This document shows positions 1 through 6,502 of a DNA stretch of 7,409 bases, piece after piece; position 1 is the first letter of the stretch, and every line of letters begins with the position of its first letter. A program made the translations under genes and the position numbers. This stretch comes from Alphaproteobacteria bacterium (GTDB lineage Bacteria > Pseudomonadota > Alphaproteobacteria > Sphingomonadales > Sphingomonadaceae): assembly GCA_005882415.1 (NCBI GenBank), contig VBAE01000248.1, positions 1 through 7,409 on the forward strand, given 5' to 3'. A model generated the notes under the pieces. The model saw only the letters and a program-made list of their open reading frames with translations. It was not told the DNA's origin and did not search any database.

Positions 1-1
1 T

Positions 2-3000
2 CTCGGCGGGGCGCCCTTCGCACGTTTGAACGTAGGCGCGAAGAACGGCACCTTCACCGTCACCGGGCCGCTAAATCCGGGCTTGGTCATGGCCGGGCCG
101 GTGCAGCGGCTGACCGCGCCCTTCGTCCAGGTTAACCTCACCACCACCCTCGACCAGCGCCGGGCGAACACCAAGCTCATCCTCAATTCGCAGGCGATGA
201 CCGTCGCCGCCGACGGAATCGTCGACCTCGCGCGCAACCAGTTCGAGAATCTGAAGCTGGGCGTAAAGCTCAGCCAGCCCGGCGCTGCGCTCCCGAACCT
301 GCGCGCCCGCGACCTTCGCCTGACGGCGGTTCTGAACGGCGCCTTCCGCACCCCCTTCGTCGCTTACGACCTCCAGGCTGCGGCGCTCGGCTTCAATCAG
401 ACGACGCTGGAGAATGTCCGCGCCCGGGGCCGGGCCAAGGTCGATGCCGACCGGATCATGGTCCCCATTTCCGCGCAGGTGCGGCGCATCACCGGCCTCA
501 GCCCATCCGTGGGGGGCCTGCTCACCAACGTCTCCCTCGACGGCACTCTGGCGATGAGCGGCACACGGATCCTCTCCGACGACCTCAAGATCCGCTCCGA
601 CCGGATCAACGCCACCGCGGTCGTCGTCGGCGATTTCGCCAAGGGGCAATATCAGGCTGGCCTGCAGGGGCGGATCAACAATTACCAGGTCGACGGGGTC
701 GGCCTGCTCGACCTCAACACCGACATCGACGTCGTCACGACCGCGAATGGCTTCGGCCTCAGCGGCACCATCGCGGCGCGGACCAAGCGGATCGACAACG
801 CTTCGGCGCGCGACTTCCTCGGCGGCAATACGAGCGTCGCCGCTCATGTCCGGATGAGCCCGGAAGGGGTGATCACCGCCGACAATATCCGCCTGCGCGC
901 GCCGCTGTTCCGCCTGACCTCGGGCAAAGCCACTTACTGGCCCAACGGTCGGATCGACTTCCGTGGCGCCGGCATTTCGCAGGCCTATGGCGCGATCGCG
1001 GTGGTCGTCACCGGGACGACGATGCGGCCTAACGTCCAGCTCAAGGCGGCCAATCCCGGCTTCGGCATCGGATTGCGCAATGTCAGCGCCACCGTCCGCT
1101 CGACCGCGGGCGGCTGGGCGATCCAGGCGAGCGGCGAATCGGCTTACGGGCCCTTCGTGACGGACGTGACCATTCTTGCCAGCCGCGGCCCGATGACGAT
1201 CGACATCCGCCGACTGGTCTTCGCCGGGGTGACCTTCACCGGACGCGTCGTCCAGACCCGCGCCGGGCCCTTCGCGGGAACGCTGGCAATGAGCGGCCAG
1301 GGCCTCAGCGGCACGATCCGGCTCGCCGCCGAGGGCCGCTACCAGCGCGCCGACATCGACGCTTTGGCGAACGGCGCCCAGATCCCGGGCGAGAATCCGA
1401 TCCTGATCCAGCGCGGAATCATCCGGGCGACCGCGATCCTCTATCCCGGCGCACCCCACATCGTCGGCGACGTCCAGCTCGCCGGGGTGAGGAGCAGCAA
1501 CTTCCTGATCCGCACCGCCCGCGCGCGGATCGACTACAGGAACGGCACCGGCACCGCGCAGGTCGTCGCCGACGGCTCCAGCGGGGTGCCCTTCCAGGTC
1601 GCGGTCAACGCCGCGCTCACGCCCGAGCTGATCCGCGCCGCCGCCCAGGGCAATGTGAACCGCATCCCCTTCCGCCTCGCCCGCCCGGCCGAGATCCGCA
1701 AGGCCGGCGGCGACTGGGTGCTTGCCCCGGTCCAGGTCGTGCTTCCGCAGGGCAATGTGCTTCTCGCCGGGCGGATGGGCGCGAGCGGGATGACCGTCCA
1801 GTCGCGGCTCCAGAATCTCGACCTCTCCATCGTCAACGCCTTCTCGCCCGGCCTCGGCATCGGCGGGCGCGCGACCGGAAGCCTCGACTTCGCCCAGCGC
1901 GGCTCCGCCTTCCCGCAAGCGGAAGCACGGCTCACGATCAACAATTTCACCCGCACCGGGATCGCCGTCCGCTCGACCCCGGTCGACATGGCCGTGCTCG
2001 GCACTCTGCGGCCCGAGGGCGGAGCGCTCGCGGCGGTGATCCGGCGCGGCGGTGCGGTGATCGGCCGCGCCCAGGTCCGGCTTCAGCCGGTCGGCGGCGG
2101 CGGGAGCTGGAGCCAGCGCCTGTTCGCGGCGCCGCTTGCCGGCGGAATCCGCTATAACGGCCCGGCCGAGGTGCTCTGGTCCTTGGGCGGAATGGCCGAC
2201 GCGCACCTGTCCGGCCCGATCGGGGTCGCCGCCGACTTCAGCGGCCGGGTGGACAATCCGCAGCTGACGGGGATCGTGCGGGCGAACAATCTGACCTTCG
2301 TCGACGAGACCTACGGCACCCGGCTCACCAACCTCGCCCTCGCCGGCCGCTTCACCAGCTCGCGGCTCGAGATCGAGCGGCTGTCGGGCAAGGCCGGGCG
2401 GGGCACGCTCACGGGCTCGGGCAGCGTCGGCTTCGCCTCGGCGGCGGGCTATCCGATCGACCTTCGCTTCCACTTCGATCACGCCCAGCTCGCCCGCAGC
2501 GACAATATCGGCGCCACCGTCACCGGCGACCTCGCCGTCACCAACAGCCGCTCGGGCGGGGCTCTGATCAGCGGCGACCTGGTCCTCCCGGAGGTACGCT
2601 ATCAGATCGTCCGTCAGGGCGCGGCGCAGGTGATCGAGCTCCAGGGCGTCCGCCGCAAGGGCGATCCGCTGCCGACGCCGGGGGCGCAGACCGCCGCCGC
2701 ATCCGACGAGATCCCGAGCATCTGGAAGCTCGACCTGCGCGTGCGGGCCGACAACCAGCTCTTCATCTCCGGAATGGGCCTTGAGTCCGAATGGGGCGCG
2801 GACCTGCGCATCCAGGGCACGTCGGCGACCCCGTCCATCGTCGGCCAGGCGGAGCTGATCCGCGGCACCTACAGCTTCAGCGGGAGGCGCTTCAACGTCG
2901 ACCGGGGAATCATCACCTTCACCGGCGCGCGCCCGCCCAATCCGCGGCTCGACATTTCGGCCTCGGCCGACATCAACGACGTCACGGTGACGATCAACGT

Positions 3001-3433
3001 CAGCGGAAGCTCGACCAACCCGCAGATCGCCTTCACCTCCTCGCCCCAGCTTCCGCAGGACGAGCTTCTCGCGCGGGTGCTGTTCGGGGGCTCGGTGACC
3101 GAGCTGTCGGCGCTCCAGGCAGTCCAGATCGCCTCGTCCTTGAACTCGCTGCGCGGCGGCGGCGGCGGGTTGAACCCGCTCGGCAAGCTTCGGTCGGCGA
3201 CCGGCCTGTCGCGCCTCCGGGTCCTCGGCTCAGACGCCGCCACCGGCCGCGGCACCGCCATCGCCGCCGGCTTCTACGTCTCGAACAAAATCTATCTCGA
3301 GCTCGTAACCGACGCCCGCGGCTTCACCGCCACCCAGATCGAGATCGCCCTCTCCAAGGCCCTGAGCCTCCTCAGCCAGGTCGGCTCGCAAGGCAGCTCG
3401 AACGTGAATTTGAGGTACCGGAAGCAGTACTGA
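2..3433 (+). CDS. tamB: TamB-family translocation/assembly module protein (DUF490), 5'-partial
   Basis: The reading frame is open from base 2, so the TTG at base 26 is an internal codon and the true start lies outside the window. 1143 residues are visible, against about 1260 for E. coli TamB, so a few hundred N-terminal residues, including the expected inner-membrane anchor, are probably missing. The visible part is a long run of beta-strand-like segments rich in Gly, Ala, Asn and Asp, as in the TamB/AsmA-like beta-taco fold. The C-terminal domain is diagnostic: GTYSFSGRRFNVDRG at about residues 955-969, then a P-x-L-D-I-x-A segment, LLARVLFGG at about 1022-1030, a Gly-rich loop, and a C-terminal aromatic (RYRKQY). 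Known role of the family: an envelope-spanning partner of TamA in outer-membrane protein assembly and/or phospholipid transport. tamA is expected just upstream, but this cannot be seen. The gene converges on the minus-strand operon. Confidence 0.93.
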   Translation, partial: LGGAPFARLNVGAKNGTFTVTGPLNPGLVMAGPVQRLTAPFVQVNLTTTLDQRRANTKLILNSQAMTVAADGIVDLARNQFENLKLGVKLSQPGAALPNLRARDLRLTAVLNGAFRTPFVAYDLQAAALGFNQTTLENVRARGRAKVDADRIMVPISAQVRRITGLSPSVGGLLTNVSLDGTLAMSGTRILSDDLKIRSDRINATAVVVGDFAKGQYQAGLQGRINNYQVDGVGLLDLNTDIDVVTTANGFGLSGTIAARTKRIDNASARDFLGGNTSVAAHVRMSPEGVITADNIRLRAPLFRLTSGKATYWPNGRIDFRGAGISQAYGAIAVVVTGTTMRPNVQLKAANPGFGIGLRNVSATVRSTAGGWAIQASGESAYGPFVTDVTILASRGPMTIDIRRLVFAGVTFTGRVVQTRAGPFAGTLAMSGQGLSGTIRLAAEGRYQRADIDALANGAQIPGENPILIQRGIIRATAILYPGAPHIVGDVQLAGVRSSNFLIRTARARIDYRNGTGTAQVVADGSSGVPFQVAVNAALTPELIRAAAQGNVNRIPFRLARPAEIRKAGGDWVLAPVQVVLPQGNVLLAGRMGASGMTVQSRLQNLDLSIVNAFSPGLGIGGRATGSLDFAQRGSAFPQAEARLTINNFTRTGIAVRSTPVDMAVLGTLRPEGGALAAVIRRGGAVIGRAQVRLQPVGGGGSWSQRLFAAPLAGGIRYNGPAEVLWSLGGMADAHLSGPIGVAADFSGRVDNPQLTGIVRANNLTFVDETYGTRLTNLALAGRFTSSRLEIERLSGKAGRGTLTGSGSVGFASAAGYPIDLRFHFDHAQLARSDNIGATVTGDLAVTNSRSGGALISGDLVLPEVRYQIVRQGAAQVIELQGVRRKGDPLPTPGAQTAAASDEIPSIWKLDLRVRADNQLFISGMGLESEWGADLRIQGTSATPSIVGQAELIRGTYSFSGRRFNVDRGIITFTGARPPNPRLDISASADINDVTVTINVSGSSTNPQIAFTSSPQLPQDELLARVLFGGSVTELSALQAVQIASSLNSLRGGGGGLNPLGKLRSATGLSRLRVLGSDAATGRGTAIAAGFYVSNKIYLELVTDARGFTATQIEIALSKALSLLSQVGSQGSSNVNLRYRKQY

Positions 3434-3437
3434 CCAG

Positions 3438-3525
3438 CCCGTCATTGCGAGCGAAGCGAAGCAATCCAGTGCGGCCTCGGACGCAGTCTGGATTGCCGCG
3501 TCGCTCCGCTCCTCGCAATGACGGG
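3438..3525. repeat. Imperfect palindromic intergenic repeat, possible bidirectional terminator
   Basis: The left arm (3438-3469) begins CCCGTCATTGCGAG and ends CAATCCAG. The right arm (3488-3525) is its inverse: the outer 14 bases and inner 8 bases pair perfectly, while the middle differs (10 bases on the left, 16 on the right). Inside the arms, TGCG (3470-3473) can pair with CGCA (3482-3485), extending the stem. The element occupies 88 of the 93 bases between two convergent stop codons, starting 4 bases after the tamB stop and ending 1 base before the oxidoreductase stop. From memory, the GTCATTGCGAG...GCAATCC motif belongs to a dispersed palindromic repeat seen in many bacterial genomes. 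There is no T-tract, so factor-independent termination is only a possibility. It carries no gene. Confidence 0.85.
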
Positions 3526-3526
3526 A

Positions 3527-4606
3527 TCACCCAATCCGCGTCAGCTTTGCAGCCAGTGGCGCCAAACGGGGGAAGGCGGCGAAGAGGGTCATTGCCATTG
3601 CCCGGGGGAGGCGGCGTTCGGCGGACCAGCGGAGGGTTTCGGCGATCCCGACCGGGCGGTTCGAGCGGCGGCCGAAGCTGCCCTGGAAGGCTCCCGCCGC
3701 ACCCGGTCCGCCTTCGAGGAAGGCCTCCGCTGCGGCCAACCCGCTGGTGAGGGCGATGGCCACCCCGTCTCCGGCCAGCGATGCGATCACCGCGCCTCTG
3801 TCGCCGATGCGGAATACGCCCTCCTCGGAATCGTGGGTGCGCCAGCCATAAGGGACGCCGGCCACTGCCTCCCATTCCAGGCCTGCCGTCTCCTCCAGCC
3901 GCCGGGCGAGAAGCGGCGACTCCGAGGCGAGTTCGGCGATCAGGGCGTCTACGCCTTCGACTTGCTTCAGGCGGTGGCGGGCGACGGAGAGGCAGAGATT
4001 TGCGCTCCCGTCCTCCTGGACGAGCAGGCCGGAATAGCCGCCGTCGAACAGGTGGAGCTCGATATGGCCGGCAAGGTCCGGCGGAGCGGGGATCGAGGTT
4101 CTGAGGCCCAGCGGCGCGGACTCGATTGCGGCGCCGGTGCGGGGGGCGCCGCGGAGCTCGTACTTGCCGGTGGCGAGGAAGAGGGCGTCTCCGGCCATTT
4201 CCTCGTCGCCGTCGAGGCGGAGGGTGCGGCCCCCCAGGTCGGCGCTCCGCACCGTCCGGCCGCGGACCAGCTCCGCGCCCGCTTCGGCGGCTCGGGCGAG
4301 CAGGGCCTCGTCGAGGGTGCGGCGGGAGAGGCCGGCGGCTCGGCGGGGGAGCGGGGCCTCGACGATTCTGCTCCCCGCCGACAGCCGCACCCGGTCGATC
4401 GGCTGTGCGCCCAATGCCCAGGGGTCGAGCCCCAGCCGCTCCAGCGCCGCGAGGGAATCCCAGCCGAGGAAGCCTCCGCAGACCGTGTCGTGGGCCCCCG
4501 CACGGCGCTCGACCACCACCGCCTCGGCACCGCCCTGCGCGAGGCGGATCGCGGCGGCGGCTCCGGCCGGCCCGCCGCCCGCGATCAGCGCAGCCGCTCG
4601 ACGCAC
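3527..4606 (-). CDS. FAD-dependent oxidoreductase (geranylgeranyl-reductase/hydroxylase-like), third gene of the type III PKS operon
   Basis: Flavoprotein of 359 residues from the chosen GTG start. The N-terminus carries a Rossmann FAD-binding motif, LIAGGGPAGAAAA (residues 7-19), and E33 at the end of the second strand is positioned to bind the FAD ribose. A VCGGFLGW segment follows at about 42-49, then LSRRTLDEALLARAAEAGA, typical of the group 2 FAD oxidoreductases. A GD motif at about 268-269 and AGDGVAIALTSG at about 278-289 form the second flavin-contact region. The frame stays open to a further GTG at 4675, but that would put 23 unconserved residues before the dinucleotide fold; GTG 4606 gives a normal start. 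It overlaps the methyltransferase by 22 bp with no clear Shine-Dalgarno, suggesting coupled translation. Likely job, inferred from its neighbours: oxidation, hydroxylation or double-bond reduction of the polyketide product. Substrate unknown. Confidence 0.88.
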   Translation of the reverse strand: MRRAAALIAGGGPAGAAAAIRLAQGGAEAVVVERRAGAHDTVCGGFLGWDSLAALERLGLDPWALGAQPIDRVRLSAGSRIVEAPLPRRAAGLSRRTLDEALLARAAEAGAELVRGRTVRSADLGGRTLRLDGDEEMAGDALFLATGKYELRGAPRTGAAIESAPLGLRTSIPAPPDLAGHIELHLFDGGYSGLLVQEDGSANLCLSVARHRLKQVEGVDALIAELASESPLLARRLEETAGLEWEAVAGVPYGWRTHDSEEGVFRIGDRGAVIASLAGDGVAIALTSGLAAAEAFLEGGPGAAGAFQGSFGRRSNRPVGIAETLRWSAERRLPRAMAMTLFAAFPRLAPLAAKLTRIG

Positions 4607-5271
4607 AGCCGGAACGGGAAATAGCGCCGGACGCGTGCGTTCCGGACGCCAGCTTCCGAGAGGATCGCCTGCCACTCGGCCGGACGGAAGGAGCGGGCGA
4701 TGGAAAGCCGCCCGTCCTCGCGAACGATGCGGTGGGAGCGGAGCAGCGTCGTGAGCAAAGGGAAGCTGTGATAGGCCAGCGGGTGGCGGTGGAGGTCGTT
4801 GACGAACCAGCCGAGCGCCGAATGCCCCTCCATCCAGCGCAGGAATTCCAGCAACTGGTCGTCGGTCATGTGGTGCGCGACCAGGGAGCTGACCACCAGG
4901 TCGAAGCTTCCCTCCTGATCGTGGTAATCGCCGGTCCGATAGTCGATCCGCATCGCCTCGGGTGTCGCGGCGCGGGCGGTGGCGGCGCTCTTGGGGTTGA
5001 GGTCGACCCCGACCAGCTCGGCCTCGATCCCCCGCCGCTCGGCCCAGCGCGCGATTGCCCGGAGCATGCCGCCGTCGCCGAAGCCGACGTCGAGCAGCCG
5101 GAAGCGCTTCCGCCCCTTCGCCGCGCGCTTCAAAAAGGAGAGCGTGGGCCGGGCCGCGAAGGTCCAGACGTTCACCCGACCCAGGTCCAGCAGCACCCTG
5201 TCGTAGACGGCCGGGTCAAGCGCCGGATTGTCCATCTGCTCCTCGCGCCGGAGCCGGGCGGCGAGGCTCAT
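4585..5271 (-). CDS. Class I SAM-dependent methyltransferase of the type III PKS operon
   Basis: Protein of 228 residues with the Rossmann-like SAM fold. Motif I is LLDVGFGDGG (residues 59-68, key D61, G63, G65). The acidic residue ending strand 2 is D90 in VGVDLN. A GDYHD segment at 114-118 and FDLVVSSLVAHHM at 123-135 match motifs II and III. The NDLHRHPLAYH stretch (158-168) resembles methyltransferases that sit next to type III PKS genes, from general recall. The ATG at 5271 overlaps the synthase stop as ATGA, which supports this start; a second in-frame ATG at residue 13 is a weaker alternative. The 3' end overlaps the oxidoreductase by 22 bp. Inferred role: O- or C-methylation of the polyketide core or its oxidised form. 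It has no membrane segment, so it is probably cytosolic. Confidence 0.9.
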   Translation of the reverse strand: MSLAARLRREEQMDNPALDPAVYDRVLLDLGRVNVWTFAARPTLSFLKRAAKGRKRFRLLDVGFGDGGMLRAIARWAERRGIEAELVGVDLNPKSAATARAATPEAMRIDYRTGDYHDQEGSFDLVVSSLVAHHMTDDQLLEFLRWMEGHSALGWFVNDLHRHPLAYHSFPLLTTLLRSHRIVREDGRLSIARSFRPAEWQAILSEAGVRNARVRRYFPFRLCVERLR

Positions 5272-6362
5272 GGCGCCCGGCGGAAGTGGAAGCCCTCGGC
5301 GGCGAGGCCGGGCCCGAAGGCGAGCGCCACCCCCTCGTGCCTTTCCTCATGGCCGAGCATCTCGGCCAGGACGAACATCAGGGTCGAGGAGGACATGTTG
5401 CCGTAGCGGGCGAGGACGTCGCGCGATTCGGCCAGCGCCCCCTGCGGAAGCTCGAGCCCCGCCTCCACCGCGTCGAGCACCGAGCGGCCGCCGGCATGGA
5501 CCGCCCAGCTGTCGATCTCGCCCGGCGGCGTATCGGCGAACAAAGCCGCGCGCACCGATGGCTCGCGCAAAGCCGCGAGGATCCGCCCCGGCACCTCGCC
5601 GGACAATTGCATGACGAAGCCCTGGTCGCCGATGTCCCAGCGGATCAGCTGGTCGCTGTCGGGGAGGGTGGCGGCGAAGGGGCGGGACAAAGCGAAGCCG
5701 GAGGGTTCCGCGGTCACCAGAGCCGCCGCCGCGCCGTCGCCGAACTGGAGCATTGCGAGCAGAGGCTCGATCCGGTCCTCCTCCTGCAGATGGAGGGTGG
5801 AGAGCTCGACCGTCACCACCAGCACCCGCGCCTCAGGCTCGGAGCGGACGAGGTGATGCGCGAGCCGAAGCGCCGACACCGCCGCATAGCAGCCCATAAA
5901 GCCGACCAAAGTCCGCTCCACGTCGCCGGAAAGGCCGAGTTCCGCCGCGATGAGCTGGTCGATCCCGGGCGCGACGAAGCCAGTGCAGCTCGCGACCACA
6001 AGGTGGGTGATCCCCGAGAGGTCCACCTTCTCGCGAAGCCCCGCGATCGCCGCCAATGCAAGATTGGGGGCCTCCCGTGCATAAATCTGCATCCGCGCCG
6101 CGGTGCCGGGGAGGGTCGGGTGATAGAATCCGCCAGGCTCGACCGGGGAGCCGCCGCCCTGCGCCTCGGGAAGTACCGACCAGCGGTGGCCGATTCCGGA
6201 ACGCTCCGCCATCCGCCGGAACAGGGCACGGTGGCGCTCGTCCGGGATGCGCGCCTCCGCCCAGCCGATGAAGGCCGAGTGGACGTCATGGGCGGGCACC
6301 GCGGTGCCGATCGCGTTGAGATGGGCTTGAATCGTCTGCCGGCTCCGATCGTGACGCCTCAC
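5268..6362 (-). CDS. Type III polyketide synthase (chalcone/stilbene synthase superfamily)
   Basis: Homodimeric ketosynthase-type enzyme expected to extend an acyl-CoA starter with malonyl-CoA and cyclise the chain. 364 residues from the chosen start, normal for the family. The Cys-His-Asn triad is complete: C126 in VASCTGFVAPGID, H289 in WAVHAGGRSVLDAVE and N322 in YGNMSSSTL. Other family landmarks are MGCYAAVSALRLA (156-168), FGDGAAA (207-213), IGDQGFVMQLSGEVP (244-258) and FGPGL (349-353). The frame is open up to 6458, but family-like sequence begins only at AHLNAIGTAVP (residues 13-23), so GTG 6362 is preferred. Its Shine-Dalgarno is weak. It is first in a three-gene operon and overlaps the methyltransferase by 4 bp. 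Alkylpyrone or alkylresorcinol synthesis from a fatty acyl starter is the likeliest activity by family; starter and chain length are not readable here. Confidence 0.94.
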   Translation of the reverse strand: MRRHDRSRQTIQAHLNAIGTAVPAHDVHSAFIGWAEARIPDERHRALFRRMAERSGIGHRWSVLPEAQGGGSPVEPGGFYHPTLPGTAARMQIYAREAPNLALAAIAGLREKVDLSGITHLVVASCTGFVAPGIDQLIAAELGLSGDVERTLVGFMGCYAAVSALRLAHHLVRSEPEARVLVVTVELSTLHLQEEDRIEPLLAMLQFGDGAAAALVTAEPSGFALSRPFAATLPDSDQLIRWDIGDQGFVMQLSGEVPGRILAALREPSVRAALFADTPPGEIDSWAVHAGGRSVLDAVEAGLELPQGALAESRDVLARYGNMSSSTLMFVLAEMLGHEERHEGVALAFGPGLAAEGFHFRRAP

Positions 6363-6367
6363 ATATA

Positions 6368-6402
6368 GGCGCCGCCAGGATAGAAGATTAGGGGGTGGCG
6401 CC
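6368..6402 (-). promoter_or_regulatory. Possible leader hairpin before the PKS start codon
   Basis: On the minus strand, GGCGCCA (plus 6396-6402) can pair with TGGCGGCGCC (plus 6368-6377) if three bases bulge, around an 18-base C- and T-rich loop. The stem ends 5 bases before the GTG at 6362, so in a transcript starting upstream it would cover the ribosome-binding region. It may also be chance in GC-rich DNA. No known riboswitch is recognised. Confidence 0.25.
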
Positions 6403-6428
6403 GGTTCCCTCAGCGGCCACGCTTTTGA

Positions 6429-6446
6429 GCAATTGCGATAAATTGC
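6429..6446. promoter_or_regulatory. Inverted repeat in the divergent intergenic region, possible operator
   Basis: GCAATT (6429-6434), a 6-base spacer and AATTGC (6441-6446) form a perfect 18-bp interrupted palindrome. The left half also contains the complete palindrome GCAATTGC (6429-6436). It lies in the most AT-rich stretch between the divergent synthase and M13 peptidase genes, 57 bases before the peptidase ATG and 67 bases upstream of the synthase GTG. The form suits a dimeric regulator, but no regulator gene is in the window and the sequence matches no operator I can name. Confidence 0.3.
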
Positions 6447-6471
6447 CGGGTCATCCACGCCCTGCTAGCTT
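6443..6471 (+). promoter_or_regulatory. Weak candidate sigma-70-type promoter for the M13 peptidase gene
   Basis: TTGCCG (6443-6448) and TAGCTT (6466-6471) are separated by 17 bases, and the implied start would leave a 5' leader of about 25 bases containing the Shine-Dalgarno. Only three of six bases match at the -10 box, so this is a suggestion from position and spacing rather than a strong match. Confidence 0.25.
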
Positions 6472-6492
6472 CCGCCTCGAAAAGCCCTTCCC

Positions 6493-6496
6493 GGAG
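6493..6496 (+). promoter_or_regulatory. Shine-Dalgarno of the M13 peptidase gene
   Basis: GGAG sits 6 bases before the ATG at 6503. It is the clearest ribosome-binding site in the window and fixes the start of a gene whose end is outside it. Confidence 0.65.
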
Positions 6497-6502
6497 AAAC
6501 AG

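Noticed and set aside
26..28. TTG as a start codon of the tamB frame
   Set aside because: The frame continues open to base 2 with protein-like sequence and the product would lack the TamB N-terminal anchor; the gene is simply truncated by the window.
71..2482. An 803-codon open frame antisense to tamB
   Set aside because: It is rich in Arg, Ala, Gly, Asp and Glu with no recognisable domain, and lies exactly opposite a clear tamB frame. High GC at third positions readily creates such antisense frames.
2791..3750. A 319-codon plus-strand frame running from inside tamB across the repeat into the oxidoreductase region
   Set aside because: Composition is Arg-, Pro- and His-rich with no domain. 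It crosses the palindromic repeat and overlaps two well-supported genes.
3518..5406. Long plus-strand frames opposite the oxidoreductase and methyltransferase (3518-4624 and 4126-5406)
   Set aside because: They have no motifs and low-complexity Arg/Gly/Pro composition, while the minus-strand frames carry full FAD and SAM motifs.
5055..6368. A 437-codon plus-strand frame opposite the polyketide synthase
   Set aside because: The minus strand encodes an intact catalytic triad; the plus-strand product looks like no protein family.
6376..6408. Possible EcfG-type (general stress) promoter for the polyketide operon: GGAAC at plus 6404-6408 read on the minus strand
   Set aside because: The -35-like GGAAC is present, but at 16-17 bases downstream the sequence reads TCTT or CTTC, lacking the expected CGTT, so the match is too weak.
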